NCBI GenBank assembly: GCA_037349105.1
Contig: JAYJMM010000016.1
Span: forward strand, 434,001 to 498,000
Length of the DNA stretch: 64,000 bases
From: Limnomonas spitsbergensis
Lineage: Eukaryota; Chlorophyta; Chlorophyceae; Chlamydomonadales
Direction of reading: 5' to 3'
Shown here: piece after piece, positions 1 through 15,000 of the stretch
Position numbering within the stretch: position 1 is the first letter of the stretch
How the letters are laid out: the number at the start of each line of letters is the position of its first letter
Made by a program: the position numbers and the translations under genes
The notes under the pieces: model-generated
What the model was told of the DNA's origin: nothing
The model's database searches: none
Seen by the model: only the letters and a program-made list of their open reading frames with translations

Positions 1-3000
1 GACGAGGTAGGGGCAGTCAGGACAAAAGCCTGCAATGCAAAGGAGGGAGGGGCAGTCAGGACAAAAGCCTGCAATGCAAAGGAGGTAGGGGCAGTCAGGA
101 CAAAAGCCTGCAATGCAAAGGAGGCAGGGGCAGTCAGGACAAAAGCCTGCAATGCAAAGGAGGTAGGGGCCGTCAGGACAAAAGCCTGCAATGCAAAGGA
201 GGGAGGGGCAGTCAGGACAAAAGCCTGCAATGCAAAGGAGGACGAGGTAGGGGCAGTCAGGACAAAAGCCTGCAATGCAAAGGAGGACGAGGTGGGGGCA
301 GCCAGGACAAAAGCCTGCAATGCAAAGGAGGACGAGGTAGGGGCAGTCAGGACAAAAGCCTGCAATGCAAAGGAGGGAGGGGCAGTCAGGACAAAAGCCT
401 GCAATGCAAAGGAGGTAGGGGCAGTCAGGACAAAAGCCTGCAATGCAAAGGAGGCAGGGGCAGTCAGGACAAAAGCCTGCAATGCAAAGGAGGTAGGGGC
501 CGTCAGGACAAAAGCCTGCAATGCAAAGGAGGGAGGGGCAGTCAGGACAAAAGCCTGCAATGCAAAGGAGGACGAGGTAGGGGCAGTCAGGACAAAAACC
601 TGCAATGCAAAGGAGGACGAGGTAGGGGCAGCCAGGACAAAAGCCTGCAATGCAAAGGAGGACGAGGTAGGGGCAGCCAGGACAAAAGCCTGCAATGCAA
701 AGGAGGACGAGGTAGGGGCAGCCAGGACAAAAGCCTGCAATGCAAAGGGGGACGAGGTAGGGGCAGTCAGGACAAAAGCCTGCAATGCAAAGGAGGACGA
801 GGTAGGGGCAGCCAGGACAAAAGCCTGCAATGCAAAGGAGGACGAGGTAGGGGCAGTCAGGACAAAAGCCTGCAATGCAAAGGAGGACGAGGTAGGGGCA
901 GCCAGGACAAAAGCCTGCAATGCAAAGGAGGACGAGGTAGGGGCAGTCAGGACAAAAGCCTGCAATGCAAAGGAGGGCGAGGTAGGGGCAGTCAGGACAA
1001 AAGCCTGCAATGCAAAGGAGGACGAAGTAGGGGCAGCCAGGACAAAAGCCTGCAATGCAAAGGAGGACGAGGTAGGGGCAGTCAGGACAAAAGCCTGCAA
1101 TGCAAAGGAGGACGAAGTAGGGGCAGCCAGGACAAAAGCCTGCAATGCAAAGGAGGACGAGGTAGGGGCAGTCAGGACAAAAGCCTGCAATGCAAAGGAG
1201 GACGAGGTAGGGGCAGTCAGGACAAAAGCCTGCAATGCAAAGGAGGACGAGGTAGGGGCAGCCAGGACAAAAGCCTGCAATGCAAAGGAGGACGAGGTAG
1301 GGGCAGTCAGGACAAAAGCCTGCAATGCAAAGGAGGACGAGGTAGGGGCAGTCAGGACAAAAGCCTGCAATGCAAAGGAGGACGAGGTAGGGGCAGCCAG
1401 GACAAAAGCCTGCAATGCAAAGGAGGACGAGGTAGGGGCAGCCAGGACAAAAGCCTGCAATGCAAAGGAGGACGAGGTAGGGGCAGTCAGGACAAAAACC
1501 TGCAATGCAAAGGAGGACGAGGTAGGGGCAGCCAGGACAAAAGCCTGCAATGCAAAGGAGGACGAGGTAGGGGCAGTCAGGACAAAAGCCTGCAATGCAA
1601 AGGAGGACGAGGTAGGGGCAGCCAGGACAAAAGCCTGCAATGCAAAGGAGGACGAGGTAGGGGCAGTCAGGACAAAAGCCTGCAATGCAAAGGAGGACGA
1701 GGTAGGGGCAGTCAGGACAAAAGCCTGCAATGCAAAGGAGGACGAGGTAGGGGCAGTCAGGACAAAAGCCTGCAATGCAAAGGAGGACGAGGTAGGGGCA
1801 GCCAGGACAAAAGCCTGCAATGCAAAGGAGGACGAGGTAGGGGCAGTCAGGACAAAAGCCTGCAATGCAAAGGAGGACAAGGTAGGGGCAGCCAGGACAA
1901 AAGCCTGCAATGCAAAGGAGGACGAGGTAGGGGCAGTCAGGACAAAAGCCTGCAATGCAAAGGAGGACGAGGTAGGGGCAGTCAGGACAAAAGCCTGCAA
2001 TGCAAAGGAGGACGAAGTAGGGGCAGCCAGGACAAAAGCCTGCAATGCAAAGGAGGACGAGGTAGGGGCAGTCAGGACAAAAGCCTGCAATGCAAAGGAG
2101 GACGAGGTAGGGGCAGCCAGGACAAAAGCCTGCAATGCAAAGGAGGACGAGGTAGGGGCAGCCAGGACAAAAGCCTGCAATGCAAAGGAGGACGAGGTAG
2201 GGGCAGCCAGGACAAAAGCCTGCAATGCAAAGGAGGACGAGGTAGGGGCAGCCAGGACAAAAGCCTGCAATGCAAAGGAGGACGAGGTAGGGGCAGTCAG
2301 GACAAAAGCCTGCAATGCAAAGGAGGACGAGGTAGGGGCAGTCAGGACAAAAGCCTGCAATGCAAAGGAGGACGAGGTGGGGGCAGTCAGGACAAAAGCC
2401 TGCAATGCAAAGGAGGGAGGGGCAGGGGCAGTCAGGACAAAAGCCTGCAATGCAAAGGAGGACGAGGTAGGGGCAGTCAGGACAAAAGCCTGCAATGCAA
2501 AGGAGGGAGGGGCAGGGGCAGTCAGGACAAAAGCCTGCAATGCAAAGGACGACGAGGTAGGGGCAGTCAGGACAAAAGCCTGCAATGCAAAGGAGGACGA
2601 GGTAGGGGCAGTTAGGACAAAAGCCTGCAATGCAAAGGAGGACGAGGTGGGGGCAGTCAGGACAAAAGCCTGCAATGCAAAGGAGGACGAGGTAGGGGCA
2701 GTCAGGACAAAAGCCTGCAATGCAAAGGAGGACGAGGTAGGGGCAGTCAGGACAAAAGCCTGCAATGCAAAGGAGGGAGGGGCAGGGGCAGTCAGGACAA
2801 AAGCCTGCAATGCAAAGGAGGACGAGGTAGGGGCAGTCAGGACAAAAGCCTGCAATGCAAAGGAGGACGAGGTAGGGGCAGTTAGGACAAAAGCCTGCAA
2901 TGCAAAGGAGGATGAGGTAGGGGCAGTCAGGACAAAAGCCTGCAATGCAAAGGAGGACGAGGTAGGGGCAGTCAGGACAAAAGCCTGCAATGCAAAGGAG

Positions 3001-6000
3001 GACGAGGTAGGGGCAGTTAGGACAAAAGCCTGCAATGCCAAGGAGGACGAGGTAGGGGCAGTCAGGACAAAAGCCTGCAATGCAAAGGAGGACGAGGTAG
3101 GGGCAGTCTGGACAAAAGCCTGCAATGCAAAGGAGGACGAGGTAGGGGCAGTCAGGACAAAAGCCTGCAATGCAAAGGAGGACGAGGTAGGGGCAGTCAG
3201 GACAAAAGCCTGCAATGCAAAGGAGGACGAGGTAGGGGCAGTCAGGACAAAAGCCTGCAATGCAAAGGAGGACGAGGTAGGGGCAGTCAGGACAAAAGCC
3301 TGCAATGTAAAGGAGGACGAGGTAGGGGCAGTCAGGACAAAAGCCTGCAATGCAAAGGAGGACGAGGTAGGGGCAGTCAGGACAAAAGCCTGCAATGCAA
3401 AGGAGGACGAGGTAGGGGCAGTCAGGACAAAAGCCTGCAATGCAAAGGAGGACGAGGTAGGGGCAGTCAGGACAAAAGCCTGCAATGCAAAGGAGGACGA
3501 GGTAGGGGCAGTCAGGACAAAAGCCTGCAATGCAAAGGAGGATGAGGTAGGGGCAGTCAGGACAAAAGCCTGCAATGCAAAGGAGGACGAGGTTGGGGCA
3601 GTCAGGACAAAAGCCTGCAATGCAAAGGAGGACGAGGTAGGGGCAGTCAGGACAAAAGCCTGCAATGCAAAGGAGGACGAGGTAGGTGCAGTCAGGACAA
3701 AAGCCTGCAATGCAAAGGAGGACGAGGTAGGGGCAGTCAGGACAAAAGCCTGCAATGCAAAGGAGGACGAGGTAGGGGCAGTCAGGACAAAAGCCTGCAA
3801 TGTAAAGGAGGACGAGGTAGGGGCAGTCAGGACAAAAGCCTGCAATGCAAAGGAGGACGAGGTAGGGGCAGTCAGGACAAAAGCCTGCAATGCAAAGGAG
3901 GATGAGGTAGGGGCAGTCAGGACAAAAGCCTGCAATGCAAAGGAGGACGAGGTTGGGGCAGTCAGGACAAAAGCCTGCAATGCAAAGGAGGACGAGGTAG
4001 GGGCAGTCAGGACAAAAGCCTGCAATGCAAAGGAGGGAGGGGCAGTCAGGACAAAAGCCTGCAATGCAAAGGAGGACGAGGTAGGGGCAGTCAGGACAAA
4101 AGCCTGCAATGCAAAGGAGGTAGGGACAGTCAGGACAAAAGCCTGCAATGCAAAGGAGGACGAGGTAGGGGCAGTCAGGATAAAAGCCTGCAATGCAAAG
4201 GAGGACGAGGTAGGGGCAGTCAGGACAAAAGCCTGCAATGCAAAGGAGGACGAGGTAGGGGCAGTCAGGACAAAAGCCTGCAATGCAAAGGAGGACGAGG
4301 TAGGGGCAGTCAGGACAAAAGCCTGCAATGCAAAGGAGGAAGAGGTAGGGGCAGTCAGGACAAAAGCCTGCAATGCAAAGGAGGACGAGGTAGGGGCAGT
4401 CAGGACAAAAGCCTGCAATGCAAAGGAGGACGAGGTAGGGGCAGTCAGGACAAAAGCCTGCAATGCAAAGGAGGACGAGGTAGGGGCAGTCAGGACAAAA
4501 GCCTGCAATGCAAAGGAGGACGAGGTAGGGGCAGTCAGGACAAAAGCCTGCAATGTAAAGGAGGACGAGGTAGGGGCAGTCAGGACAAAAGCCTGCAATG
4601 CAAAGGAGGACGAGGTAGGGGCAGTCAGGACAAAAGCCTGCAATGCAAAGGAGGACGAGGTAGGGGCAGTCAGGACAAAAGCCTGCAATGCAAAGGAGGA
4701 CGAGGTAGGGGCAGTCAGGACAAAAGCCTGCAATGCAAAGGAGGACGAGGTAGGGGCAGTCAGGACAAAAGCCTGCAATGCAAAGGAGGACGAGGTAGGG
4801 GCAGTCAGGACAAAAGCCTGCAATGCAAAGGAGGACGAGGTAGGGGCAGTCAGGACAAAAGCCTGCAATGCAAAGGAGGACGAGGTAGGGGCAGCCAGGA
4901 CAAAAGCCTGCAATGCAAAGGAGGATGAGGTAGGGGCAGTCAGGACAAAAGCCTGCAATGCAAAGGAGGACGAGGTAGGGGCAGTCAGGACAAAAGCCTG
5001 CAATGCAAAGGAGGAAGGGGCAGGGCTTGGCACAATGGCCTGCAATGCAAAGGAGGACAAGGTAGGGGCAGTCAGGACAAAAGCCTGCAATGCAAAGGAG
5101 GACGAGGTAGGGGCAGTCAGGACAAAAGCCTGCAATGCAAAGGAGGACGAGGTAAGGGCAGTCAGGACAAAAGCCTGCAATGCAAAGGAGGTAGGGGCAG
5201 TCAGGACAAAAGCCTGCAATGCAAAGGAGGGAGGGGCAGGGGCAGTCAGGACAAAAGCCTGCAATGCAAAGGAGGACGAGGTAGGAGCAGTCAGGACAAA
5301 AGCCTGCAATGCAAAGGAGGACGAGGTAGGGGCAGTCAGGACAAAAGCCTGCAATGCAAAGGAGGATGAGGTAGGGGCAGTCAGGACAAAAGCCTGCAAT
5401 GCAAAGGAGGATGAGGTAGGGGCAGTCAGGACAAAAGCCTGCAATGCAAAGGAGGACGAGGTAGGGGCAGTCAGGACAAAAGCCTGCAATGCAAAGGAGG
5501 ACGAGGTAGGGGCAGTCAGGACAAAAGCCTGCAATGCAAAGGAGGGAGGGGTAGGGGCAGTCAGGACAAAAGCCTGCAATGCAAAGGAGGGAGGGGTAGG
5601 GGCAGCCAGGACAAAAGCCTGCAATGCAAAGGAGGACGAGGTAGGGGCAGTCAGGACAAAAGCCTGCAATGCAAAGGAGGACGAGGTAGGGGCAGTCAGG
5701 ACAAAAGCCTGCAATGCAAAGGAGGATGAGGTAGGGGCAGTCAGGACAAAAGCCTGCAATGCAAAGGAGGACGAGGTTGGGGCAGTCAGGACAAAAGCCT
5801 GCAATGCAAAGGAGGACGAGGTAGGGGCAGTCAGGACAAAAGCCTGCAATGCAAAGGAGGACGAGGTAGGTGCAGTCAGGACAAAAGCCTGCAATGCAAA
5901 GGAGGACGAGGTAGGGGCAGTCAGGACAAAAGCCTGCAATGCAAAGGAGGACGAGGTAGGGGCAGTCAGGACAAAAGCCTGCAATGCAAAGGAGGACGAG

Positions 6001-9000
6001 GTAGGGGCAGTCAGGACAAAAGCCTGCAATGCAAAGGAGGACGAGGTAGGGGCAGTCAGGACAAAAGCCTGCAATGCAAAGGAGGACGAGGTAGGGGCAG
6101 CCAGGACAAAAGCCTGCAATGCAAAGGAGGATGAGGTAGGGGCAGTCAGGACAAAAGCCTGCAATGCAAAGGAGGACGAGGTAGGGGCAGTCAGGACAAA
6201 AGCCTGCAATGCAAAGGAGGAAGGGGCAGGGCTTGGCACAATGGCCTGCAATGCAAAGGAGGACAAGGTAGGGGCAGTCAGGACAAAAGCCTGCAATGCA
6301 AAGGAGGACGAGGTAGGGGCAGTCAGGACAAAAGCCTGCAATGCAAAGGAGGACGAGGTAAGGGCAGTCAGGACAAAAGCCTGCAATGCAAAGGAGGTAG
6401 GGGCAGTCAGGACAAAAGCCTGCAATGCAAAGGAGGGAGGGGCAGGGGCAGTCAGGACAAAAGCCTGCAATGCAAAGGAGGACGAGGTAGGAGCAGTCAG
6501 GACAAAAGCCTGCAATGCAAAGGAGGACGAGGTAGGGGCAGTCAGGACAAAAGCCTGCAATGCAAAGGAGGATGAGGTAGGGGCAGTCAGGACAAAAGCC
6601 TGCAATGCAAAGGAGGATGAGGTAGGGGCAGTCAGGACAAAAGCCTGCAATGCAAAGGAGGACGAGGTAGGGGCAGTCAGGACAAAAGCCTGCAATGCAA
6701 AGGAGGACGAGGTAGGGGCAGTCAGGACAAAAGCCTGCAATGCAAAGGAGGGAGGGGTAGGGGCAGTCAGGACAAAAGCCTGCAATGCAAAGGAGGGAGG
6801 GGTAGGGGCAGCCAGGACAAAAGCCTGCAATGCAAAGGAGGACGAGGTAGGGGCAGTCAGGACAAAAGCCTGCAATGCAAAGGAGGACGAGGTAGGGGCA
6901 GTCAGGACAAAAGCCTGCAATGCAAAGGAGGATGAGGTAGGGGCAGTCAGGACAAAAGCCTGCAATGCAAAGGAGGACGAGGTTGGGGCAGTCAGGACAA
7001 AAGCCTGCAATGCAAAGGAGGACGAGGTAGGGGCAGTCAGGACAAAAGCCTGCAATGCAAAGGAGGACGAGGTAGGTGCAGTCAGGACAAAAGCCTGCAA
7101 TGCAAAGGAGGACGAGGTAGGGGCAGTCAGGACAAAAGCCTGCAATGCAAAGGAGGACGAGGTAGGGGCAGTCAGGACAAAAGCCTGCAATGTAAAGGAG
7201 GACGAGGTAGGGGCAGTCAGGACAAAAGCCTGCAATGCAAAGGAGGACGAGGTAGGGGCAGTCAGGACAAAAGCCTGCAATGCAAAGGAGGATGAGGTAG
7301 GGGCAGTCAGGACAAAAGCCTGCAATGCAAAGGAGGACGAGGTTGGGGCAGTCAGGACAAAAGCCTGCAATGCAAAGGAGGACGAGGTAGGGGCAGTCAG
7401 GACAAAAGCCTGCAATGCAAAGGAGGGAGGGGCAGTCAGGACAAAAGCCTGCAATGCAAAGGAGGACGAGGTAGGGGCAGTCAGGACAAAAGCCTGCAAT
7501 GCAAAGGAGGTAGGGACAGTCAGGACAAAAGCCTGCAATGCAAAGGAGGACGAGGTAGGGGCAGTCAGGATAAAAGCCTGCAATGCAAAGGAGGACGAGG
7601 TAGGGGCAGTCAGGACAAAAGCCTGCAATGCAAAGGAGGACGAGGTAGGGGCAGTCAGGACAAAAGCCTGCAATGCAAAGGAGGACGAGGTAGGGGCAGT
7701 CAGGACAAAAGCCTGCAATGCAAAGGAGGACGAGGTAGGGGCAGTCAGGACAAAAGCCTGCAATGCAAAGGAGGACGAGGTAGGGGCAGTCAGGACAAAA
7801 GCCTGCAATGCAAAGGAGGACGAGGTAGGGGCAGTCAGGACAAAAGCCTGCAATGCAAAGGAGGACGAGGTAGGGGCAGTCAGGACAAAAGCCTGCAATG
7901 CAAAGGAGGACGAGGTAGGGGCAGTCAGGACAAAAGCCTGCAATGTAAAGGAGGACGAGGTAGGGGCAGTCAGGACAAAAGCCTGCAATGCAAAGGAGGA
8001 CGAGGTAGGGGCAGTCAGGACAAAAGCCTGCAATGCAAAGGAGGACGAGGTAGGGGCAGTCAGGACAAAAGCCTGCAATGCAAAGGAGGACGAGGTAGGG
8101 GCAGTCAGGACAAAAGCCTGCAATGCAAAGGAGGACGAGGTAGGGGCAGTCAGGACAAAAGCCTGCAATGCAAAGGAGGACGAGGTAGGGGCAGTCAGGA
8201 CAAAAGCCTGCAATGCAAAGGAGGACGAGGTAGGGGCAGTCAGGACAAAAACCTGCAATGCAAAGGAGGACGAGGTAGGGGCAGTCAGGACAAAAGCCTG
8301 CAATGCAAAGGAGGGAGGGAGGGGTAGGGGCAGTCAGGACAAAAGCCTGCAATGCAAAGGAGGACGAGGTAGGGGCAGCCAGGACAAAAGCCTGCAATGC
8401 AAAGGAGGATGAGGTAGGGGCAGTCAGGACAAAAGCCTGCAATGCAAAGGAGGACGAGGTAGGGGCAGTCAGGACAAAAGCCTGCAATGCAAAGGAGGAA
8501 GGGGCAGGGCTTGGCACAATGGCCTGCAATGCAAAGGAGGACAAGGTAGGGGCAGTCAGGACAAAAGCCTGCAATGCAAAGGAGGACGAGGTAGGGGCAG
8601 TCAGGACAAAAGCCTGCAATGCAAAGGAGGACGAGGTAAGGGCAGTCAGGACAAAAGCCTGCAATGCAAAGGAGGTAGGGGCAGTCAGGACAAAAGCCTG
8701 CAATGCAAAGGAGGGAGGGGCAGGGGCAGTCAGGACAAAAGCCTGCAATGCAAAGGAGGACGAGGTAGGAGCAGTCAGGACAAAAGCCTGCAATGCAAAG
8801 GAGGACGAGGTAGGGGCAGTCAGGACAAAAGCCTGCAATGCAAAGGAGGATGAGGTAGGGGCAGTCAGGACAAAAGCCTGCAATGCAAAGGAGGATGAGG
8901 TAGGGGCAGTCAGGACAAAAGCCTGCAATGCAAAGGAGGACGAGGTAGGGGCAGTCAGGACAAAAGCCTGCAATGCAAAGGAGGACGAGGTAGGGGCAGT

Positions 9001-12000
9001 CAGGACAAAAGCCTGCAATGCAAAGGAGGGAGGGGTAGGGGCAGTCAGGACAAAAGCCTGCAATGCAAAGGAGGGAGGGGTAGGGGCAGCCAGGACAAAA
9101 GCCTGCAATGCAAAGGAGGACGAGGTAGGGGCAGTCAGGACAAAAGCCTGCAATGCAAAGGAGGACGAGGTAGGGGCAGTCAGGACAAAAGCCTGCAATG
9201 CAAAGGCGGACGAGGTAGGGGCAGTCAGGACAAAAGCCTGCAATGCAAAGGAGGGAGGGGCAGGGGCAGTCACGACAAAAGCCTGCAATGCAAAGGAGGA
9301 CGAGGTAGGGGCAGTCAGGACAAAAACCTGCAATGCAAAGGAGGACGAGGTAGGGGCAGTCAGGACAAAAGCCTGCAATGCAAAGGAGGACGAGGTAGGG
9401 GCAGTCAGGACAAAAGCCTGCAATGCAAAGGAGGACGAGGTAGGGGCAGTCAGGACAAAAGCCTGCAATGCAAAGGAGGACGAGGTAGGGGCAGTCAGGA
9501 CAAAAGCCTGCAATGCAAAGGAGGACGAGGTAGGGGCAGTCAGGACAAAAGCCTGCAATGCAAAGGAGGACGAGGTAGGGGCAGTCAGGACAAAAGCCTG
9601 CAATGCAAAGGAGGGAGGGATAGGGGCAGTCAGGACAAAAGCCTGCAATGCAAAGGAGGGAGGGGCAGGGGCAGTCAGGACAAAAGCCTGCAATGCAAAG
9701 GAGGATGAGGTAGGGGCAGTCAGGACAAAAGCCTGCAATGCAAAGGAGGGAGGGATAGGGGCAGTCAGGAAAAAAGCCTGCAATGCAAAGGAGGGAGGGG
9801 CAGGGGCAGTCAGGACAAAAGCCTGCAATGCAAAGGAGGACGAGGTAGGGGCAGTCAGGACAAAAGCCTGCAATGCAAAGGAGGGAGGGGCAGTCAGGAC
9901 AAAAGCCTGCAATGCAAAGGAGGACGAGGTAGGGGCAGTCAGGACAAAAGCCTGCAATGCAAAGGAGGTAGGGACAGTCAGGACAAAAGCCTGCAATGCA
10001 AAGGAGGACGAGGTAGGGGCAGTCAGGATAAAAGCCTGCAATGCAAAGGAGGACGAGGTAGGGGCAGTCAGGACAAAAGCCTGCAATGCAAAGGAGGACG
10101 AGGTAGGGGCAGTCAGGACAAAAGCCTGCAATGCAAAGGAGGACGAGGTAGGGGCAGTCAGGACAAAAGCCTGCAATGCAAAGGAGGACGAGGTAGGGGC
10201 AGTCAGGACAAAAGCCTGCAATGCAAAGGAGGACGAGGTAGGGGCAGTCAGGACAAAAGCCTGCAATGCAAAGGAGGACGAGGTAGGGGCAGTCAGGACA
10301 AAAGCCTGCAATGCAAAGGAGGACGAGGTAGGGGCAGTCAGGACAAAAGCCTGCAATGCAAAGGAGGACGAGGTAGGGGCAGTCAGGACAAAAGCCTGCA
10401 ATGTAAAGGAGGACGAGGTAGGGGCAGTCAGGACAAAAGCCTGCAATGCAAAGGAGGACGAGGTAGGGGCAGTCAGGACAAAAGCCTGCAATGCAAAGGA
10501 GGACGAGGTAGGGGCAGTCAGGACAAAAGCCTGCAATGCAAAGGAGGACGAGGTAGGGGCAGTCAGGACAAAAGCCTGCAATGCAAAGGAGGACGAGGTA
10601 GGGGCAGTCAGGACAAAAGCCTGCAATGCAAAGGAGGACGAGGTAGGGGCAGTCAGGACAAAAGCCTGCAATGCAAAGGAGGACGAGGTAGGGGCAGTCA
10701 GGACAAAAACCTGCAATGCAAAGGAGGACGAGGTAGGGGCAGTCAGGACAAAAGCCTGCAATGCAAAGGAGGACGAGGTAGGGGCAGTCAGGACAAAAGC
10801 CTGCAATGCAAAGGAGGGAGGGAGGGGTAGGGGCAGTCAGGACAAAAGCCTGCAATGCAAAGGAGGACGAGGTAGGGGCAGCCAGGACAAAAGCCTGCAA
10901 TGCAAAGGAGGATGAGGTAGGGGCAGTCAGGACAAAAGCCTGCAATGCAAAGGAGGACGAGGTAGGGGCAGTCAGGACAAAAGCCTGCAATGCAAAGGAG
11001 GAAGGGGCAGGGCTTGGCACAATGGCCTGCAATGCAAAGGAGGACAAGGTAGGGGCAGTCAGGACAAAAGCCTGCAATGCAAAGGAGGACGAGGTAGGGG
11101 CAGTCAGGACAAAAGCCTGCAATGCAAAGGAGGACGAGGTAAGGGCAGTCAGGACAAAAGCCTGCAATGCAAAGGAGGTAGGGGCAGTCAGGACAAAAGC
11201 CTGCAATGCAAAGGAGGGAGGGGCAGGGGCAGTCAGGACAAAAGCCTGCAATGCAAAGGAGGACGAGGTAGGAGCAGTCAGGACAAAAGCCTGCAATGCA
11301 AAGGAGGACGAGGTAGGGGCAGTCAGGACAAAAGCCTGCAATGCAAAGGAGGATGAGGTAGGGGCAGTCAGGACAAAAGCCTGCAATGCAAAGGAGGATG
11401 AGGTAGGGGCAGTCAGGACAAAAGCCTGCAATGCAAAGGAGGACGAGGTAGGGGCAGTCAGGACAAAAGCCTGCAATGCAAAGGAGGACGAGGTAGGGGC
11501 AGTCAGGACAAAAGCCTGCAATGCAAAGGAGGGAGGGGTAGGGGCAGTCAGGACAAAAGCCTGCAATGCAAAGGAGGGAGGGGTAGGGGCAGCCAGGACA
11601 AAAGCCTGCAATGCAAAGGAGGACGAGGTAGGGGCAGTCAGGACAAAAGCCTGCAATGCAAAGGAGGACGAGGTAGGGGCAGTCAGGACAAAAGCCTGCA
11701 ATGCAAAGGCGGACGAGGTAGGGGCAGTCAGGACAAAAGCCTGCAATGCAAAGGAGGGAGGGGCAGGGGCAGTCACGACAAAAGCCTGCAATGCAAAGGA
11801 GGACGAGGTAGGGGCAGTCAGGACAAAAGCCTGCAATGCAAAGGAGGACGAGGTAGGGGCAGTCAGGACAAAAGCCTGCAATGCAAAGGAGGACGAGGTA
11901 GGGGCAGTCAGGACAAAAACCTGCAATGCAAAGGAGGACGAGGTAGGGGCAGTCAGGACAAAAGCCTGCAATGCAAAGGAGGACGAGGTAGGGGCAGTCA

Positions 12001-15000
12001 GGACAAAAGCCTGCAATGCAAAGGAGGACGAGGTAGGGGCAGTCAGGACAAAAGCCTGCAATGCAAAGGAGGACGAGGTAGGGGCAGTCAGGACAAAAGC
12101 CTGCAATGCAAAGGAGGACGAGGTAGGGGCAGTCAGGACAAAAGCCTGCAATGCAAAGGAGGACGAGGTAGGGGCAGTCAGGACAAAAGCCTGCAATGCA
12201 AAGGAGGGAGGGATAGGGGCAGTCAGGACAAAAGCCTGCAATGCAAAGGAGGGAGGGGCAGGGGCAGTCAGGACAAAAGCCTGCAATGCAAAGGAGGATG
12301 AGGTAGGGGCAGTCAGGACAAAAGCCTGCAATGCAAAGGAGGGAGGGATAGGGGCAGTCAGGACAAAAGCCTGCAATGCAAAGGAGGGAGGGGCAGGGGC
12401 AGTCAGGACAAAAGCCTGCAATGCAAAGGAGGACGAGGTAGGGGCAGTCAGGACAAAAGCCTGCAATGCAAAGGAGGACGAGGTAGGGGCAGTCAGGACA
12501 AAAGCCTGCAATGCAAAGGAGGACGAGGTAGGGGCAGTCAGGACAAAAGCCTGCAATGCAAAGGAGGACGAGGTAGGGGCAGTCAGGACAAAAGCCTGCA
12601 ATGCAAAGGAGGACGAGGTAGGGGCAGCCAGGACAAAAGCCTGCAATGCAAAGGAGGACGAGGTAGGGGCAGTCAGGACAAAAGCCTGCAATGCAAAGGA
12701 GGACGAGGTAGGGGCAGTCAGGACAAAAGCCTGCAATGCAAAGGAGGGAGGGAGGGGTAGGGGCAGTCAGGACAAAAGCCTGCAATGCAAAGGAGGACGA
12801 GGTAGGGGCAGCCAGGACAAAAGCCTGCAATGCAAAGGAGGATGAGGTAGGGGCAGTCAGGACAAAAGCCTGCAATGCAAAGGAGGACGAGGTAGGGGCA
12901 GTCAGGACAAAAGCCTGCAATGCAAAGGAGGAAGGGGCAGGGGCAGTCACGACAAAAGCCTGCAATGCAAAGGAGGACGAGGTAGGGGCAGTCAGGACAA
13001 AAGCCTGCAATGCAAAGGAGGACGAGGTAGGGGCAGTCAGGACAAAAGCCTGCAATGCAAAGGAGGGAGGGGCAGGGCTTGGCACAATGGCCTGCAATGC
13101 AAAGGAGGACAAGGTAGGGGCAGTCAGGACAAAAGCCTGCAATGCAAAGGAGGACAAGGTAGGGGCAGTCAGGACAAAAGCCTGCAATGCAAAGGAGGAC
13201 GAGGTAGGGGCAGTCAGGACAAAAGCCTGCAATGCAAAGGAGGATGAGGTAGGGGCAGTCAGGACAAAAGCCTGCAATGCAAAGGAGGACGAGGTAGGGG
13301 CAGTCAGGACAAAAGCCTGCAATGCAAAGGAGGAAGGGGCAGTGGCAGTCACGACAAAAGCCTGCAATGCAAAGGAGGACGAGGTAGGGGCAGTCAGGAC
13401 AAAAGCCTGCAATGCAAAGGAGGAAGGGGCAGGGGCAGTCACGACAAAAGCCTGCAATGCAAAGGAGGGAGGGGCAGGGCTTGGCACAATGGCCTGCAAT
13501 GCAAAAGAGGACAAGGTAGGGGCAGTCAGGACAAAAGCCTGCAATGCAAAGGAGGACGAGGTAGGGGCAGTCAGGACAAAAGCCTGCAATGCAAAGGAGG
13601 ACGAGGTAGGGGCAGTCAGGACAAAAGCCTGCAATGCAAAGGAGGTAGGGGCAGTCAGGACAAAAGCCTGCAATGCAAAGGAGGGAGGGGCAGGGGCAGT
13701 CAGGACAAAAGCCTGCAATGCAAAGGAGGACGAGGTAGGGGCAGTCAGGACAAAAGCCTGCAATGCAAAGGAGGACGAGGTAGGGGCAGTCAGGACAAAA
13801 GCCTGCAATGCAAAGGAGGATGAGGTAGGGGCAGTCAGGACAAAAGCCTGCAATGCAAAGGAGGACGAGGTAGGGGCAGTCAGGACAAAAGCCTGCAATG
13901 CAAAGGAGGGAGGGGCAGGGGCAGTCAGGACAAAAGCCTGCAATGCAAAGGAGGACGAGGTAGGGGCAGTCAGGACAAAAGCCTGCAATGCAAAGGAGGA
14001 CGAGGTAGGGGCAGTCAGGACAAAAGCCTGCAATGCAAAGGAGGACGAGGTAGGGGCAGTCAGGACAAAAGCCTGCAATGCAAAGGAGGACGAGGTGGGG
14101 GCAGCCAGGACAAAAGCCTGCAATGCAAAGGAGGGAGGGGCAGTCAGGACAAAAGCCTGCAATGCAAAGGAGGGAGGGGCAGTCAGGACAAAAGCCTGCA
14201 TTGCAAAGGAGGGAGGGGCAGTCAGGACAAAAGCCTGCAATGCAAAGGAGGACGAGGTAGGGGCAGTCAGGACAAAAGCCTGCAATGCAAAGGAGGGAGG
14301 GGCAGTCAGGACAAAAGCCTGCAATGCAAAGGAGGGAGGGGCAGGGGCAGCCAGGACAAAAGCCTGCAATGCAAAGGAGGACGAGGTAGGGGCAGTCAGG
14401 ACAAAAGCCTGCAATGCAAAGGAGGACGAGGTAGGGGCAGTCAGGACAAAAGCCTGCAATGCAAAGGAGGACGAGGTAGGGGCAGTCAGGACAAAAGCCT
14501 GCAATGCAAAGGAGGACGAGGTAGGGGCAGCCAGGACAAAAGCCTGCAATGCAAAGGAGGATGAGGTAGGGGCAGTCAGGACAAAAGCCTGCAATGCAAA
14601 GGAGGACGAGGTAGGGGCAGTCAGGACAAAAGCCTGCAATGCAAAGGAGGACGAGGTAGGGGCAGTCAGGACAAAAGCCTGCAATGCAAAGGAGGACGAG
14701 GTAGGGGCAGTCAGGACAAAAGCCTGCAATGCAAAGGAGGGAGGGGCAGTCAGGACAAAAGCCTGCAATGCAAAGGAGGGAGGGGCAGGGGCAGTCAGGA
14801 CAAAAGCCTGCAATGCAAAGGAGGACGAGGTAGGGGCAGTCAGGACAAAAGCCTGCAATGCAAAGGAGGACGAGGTAGGGGCAGTTAGGACAAAAGCCTG
14901 CAATGCAAAGGAGGGAGGGGCAGGGGCAGCCAGGACAAAAGCCTGCAATGCAAAGGAGGACGAGGTAGGGGCAGTCAGGACAAAAGCCTGCAATGCAAAG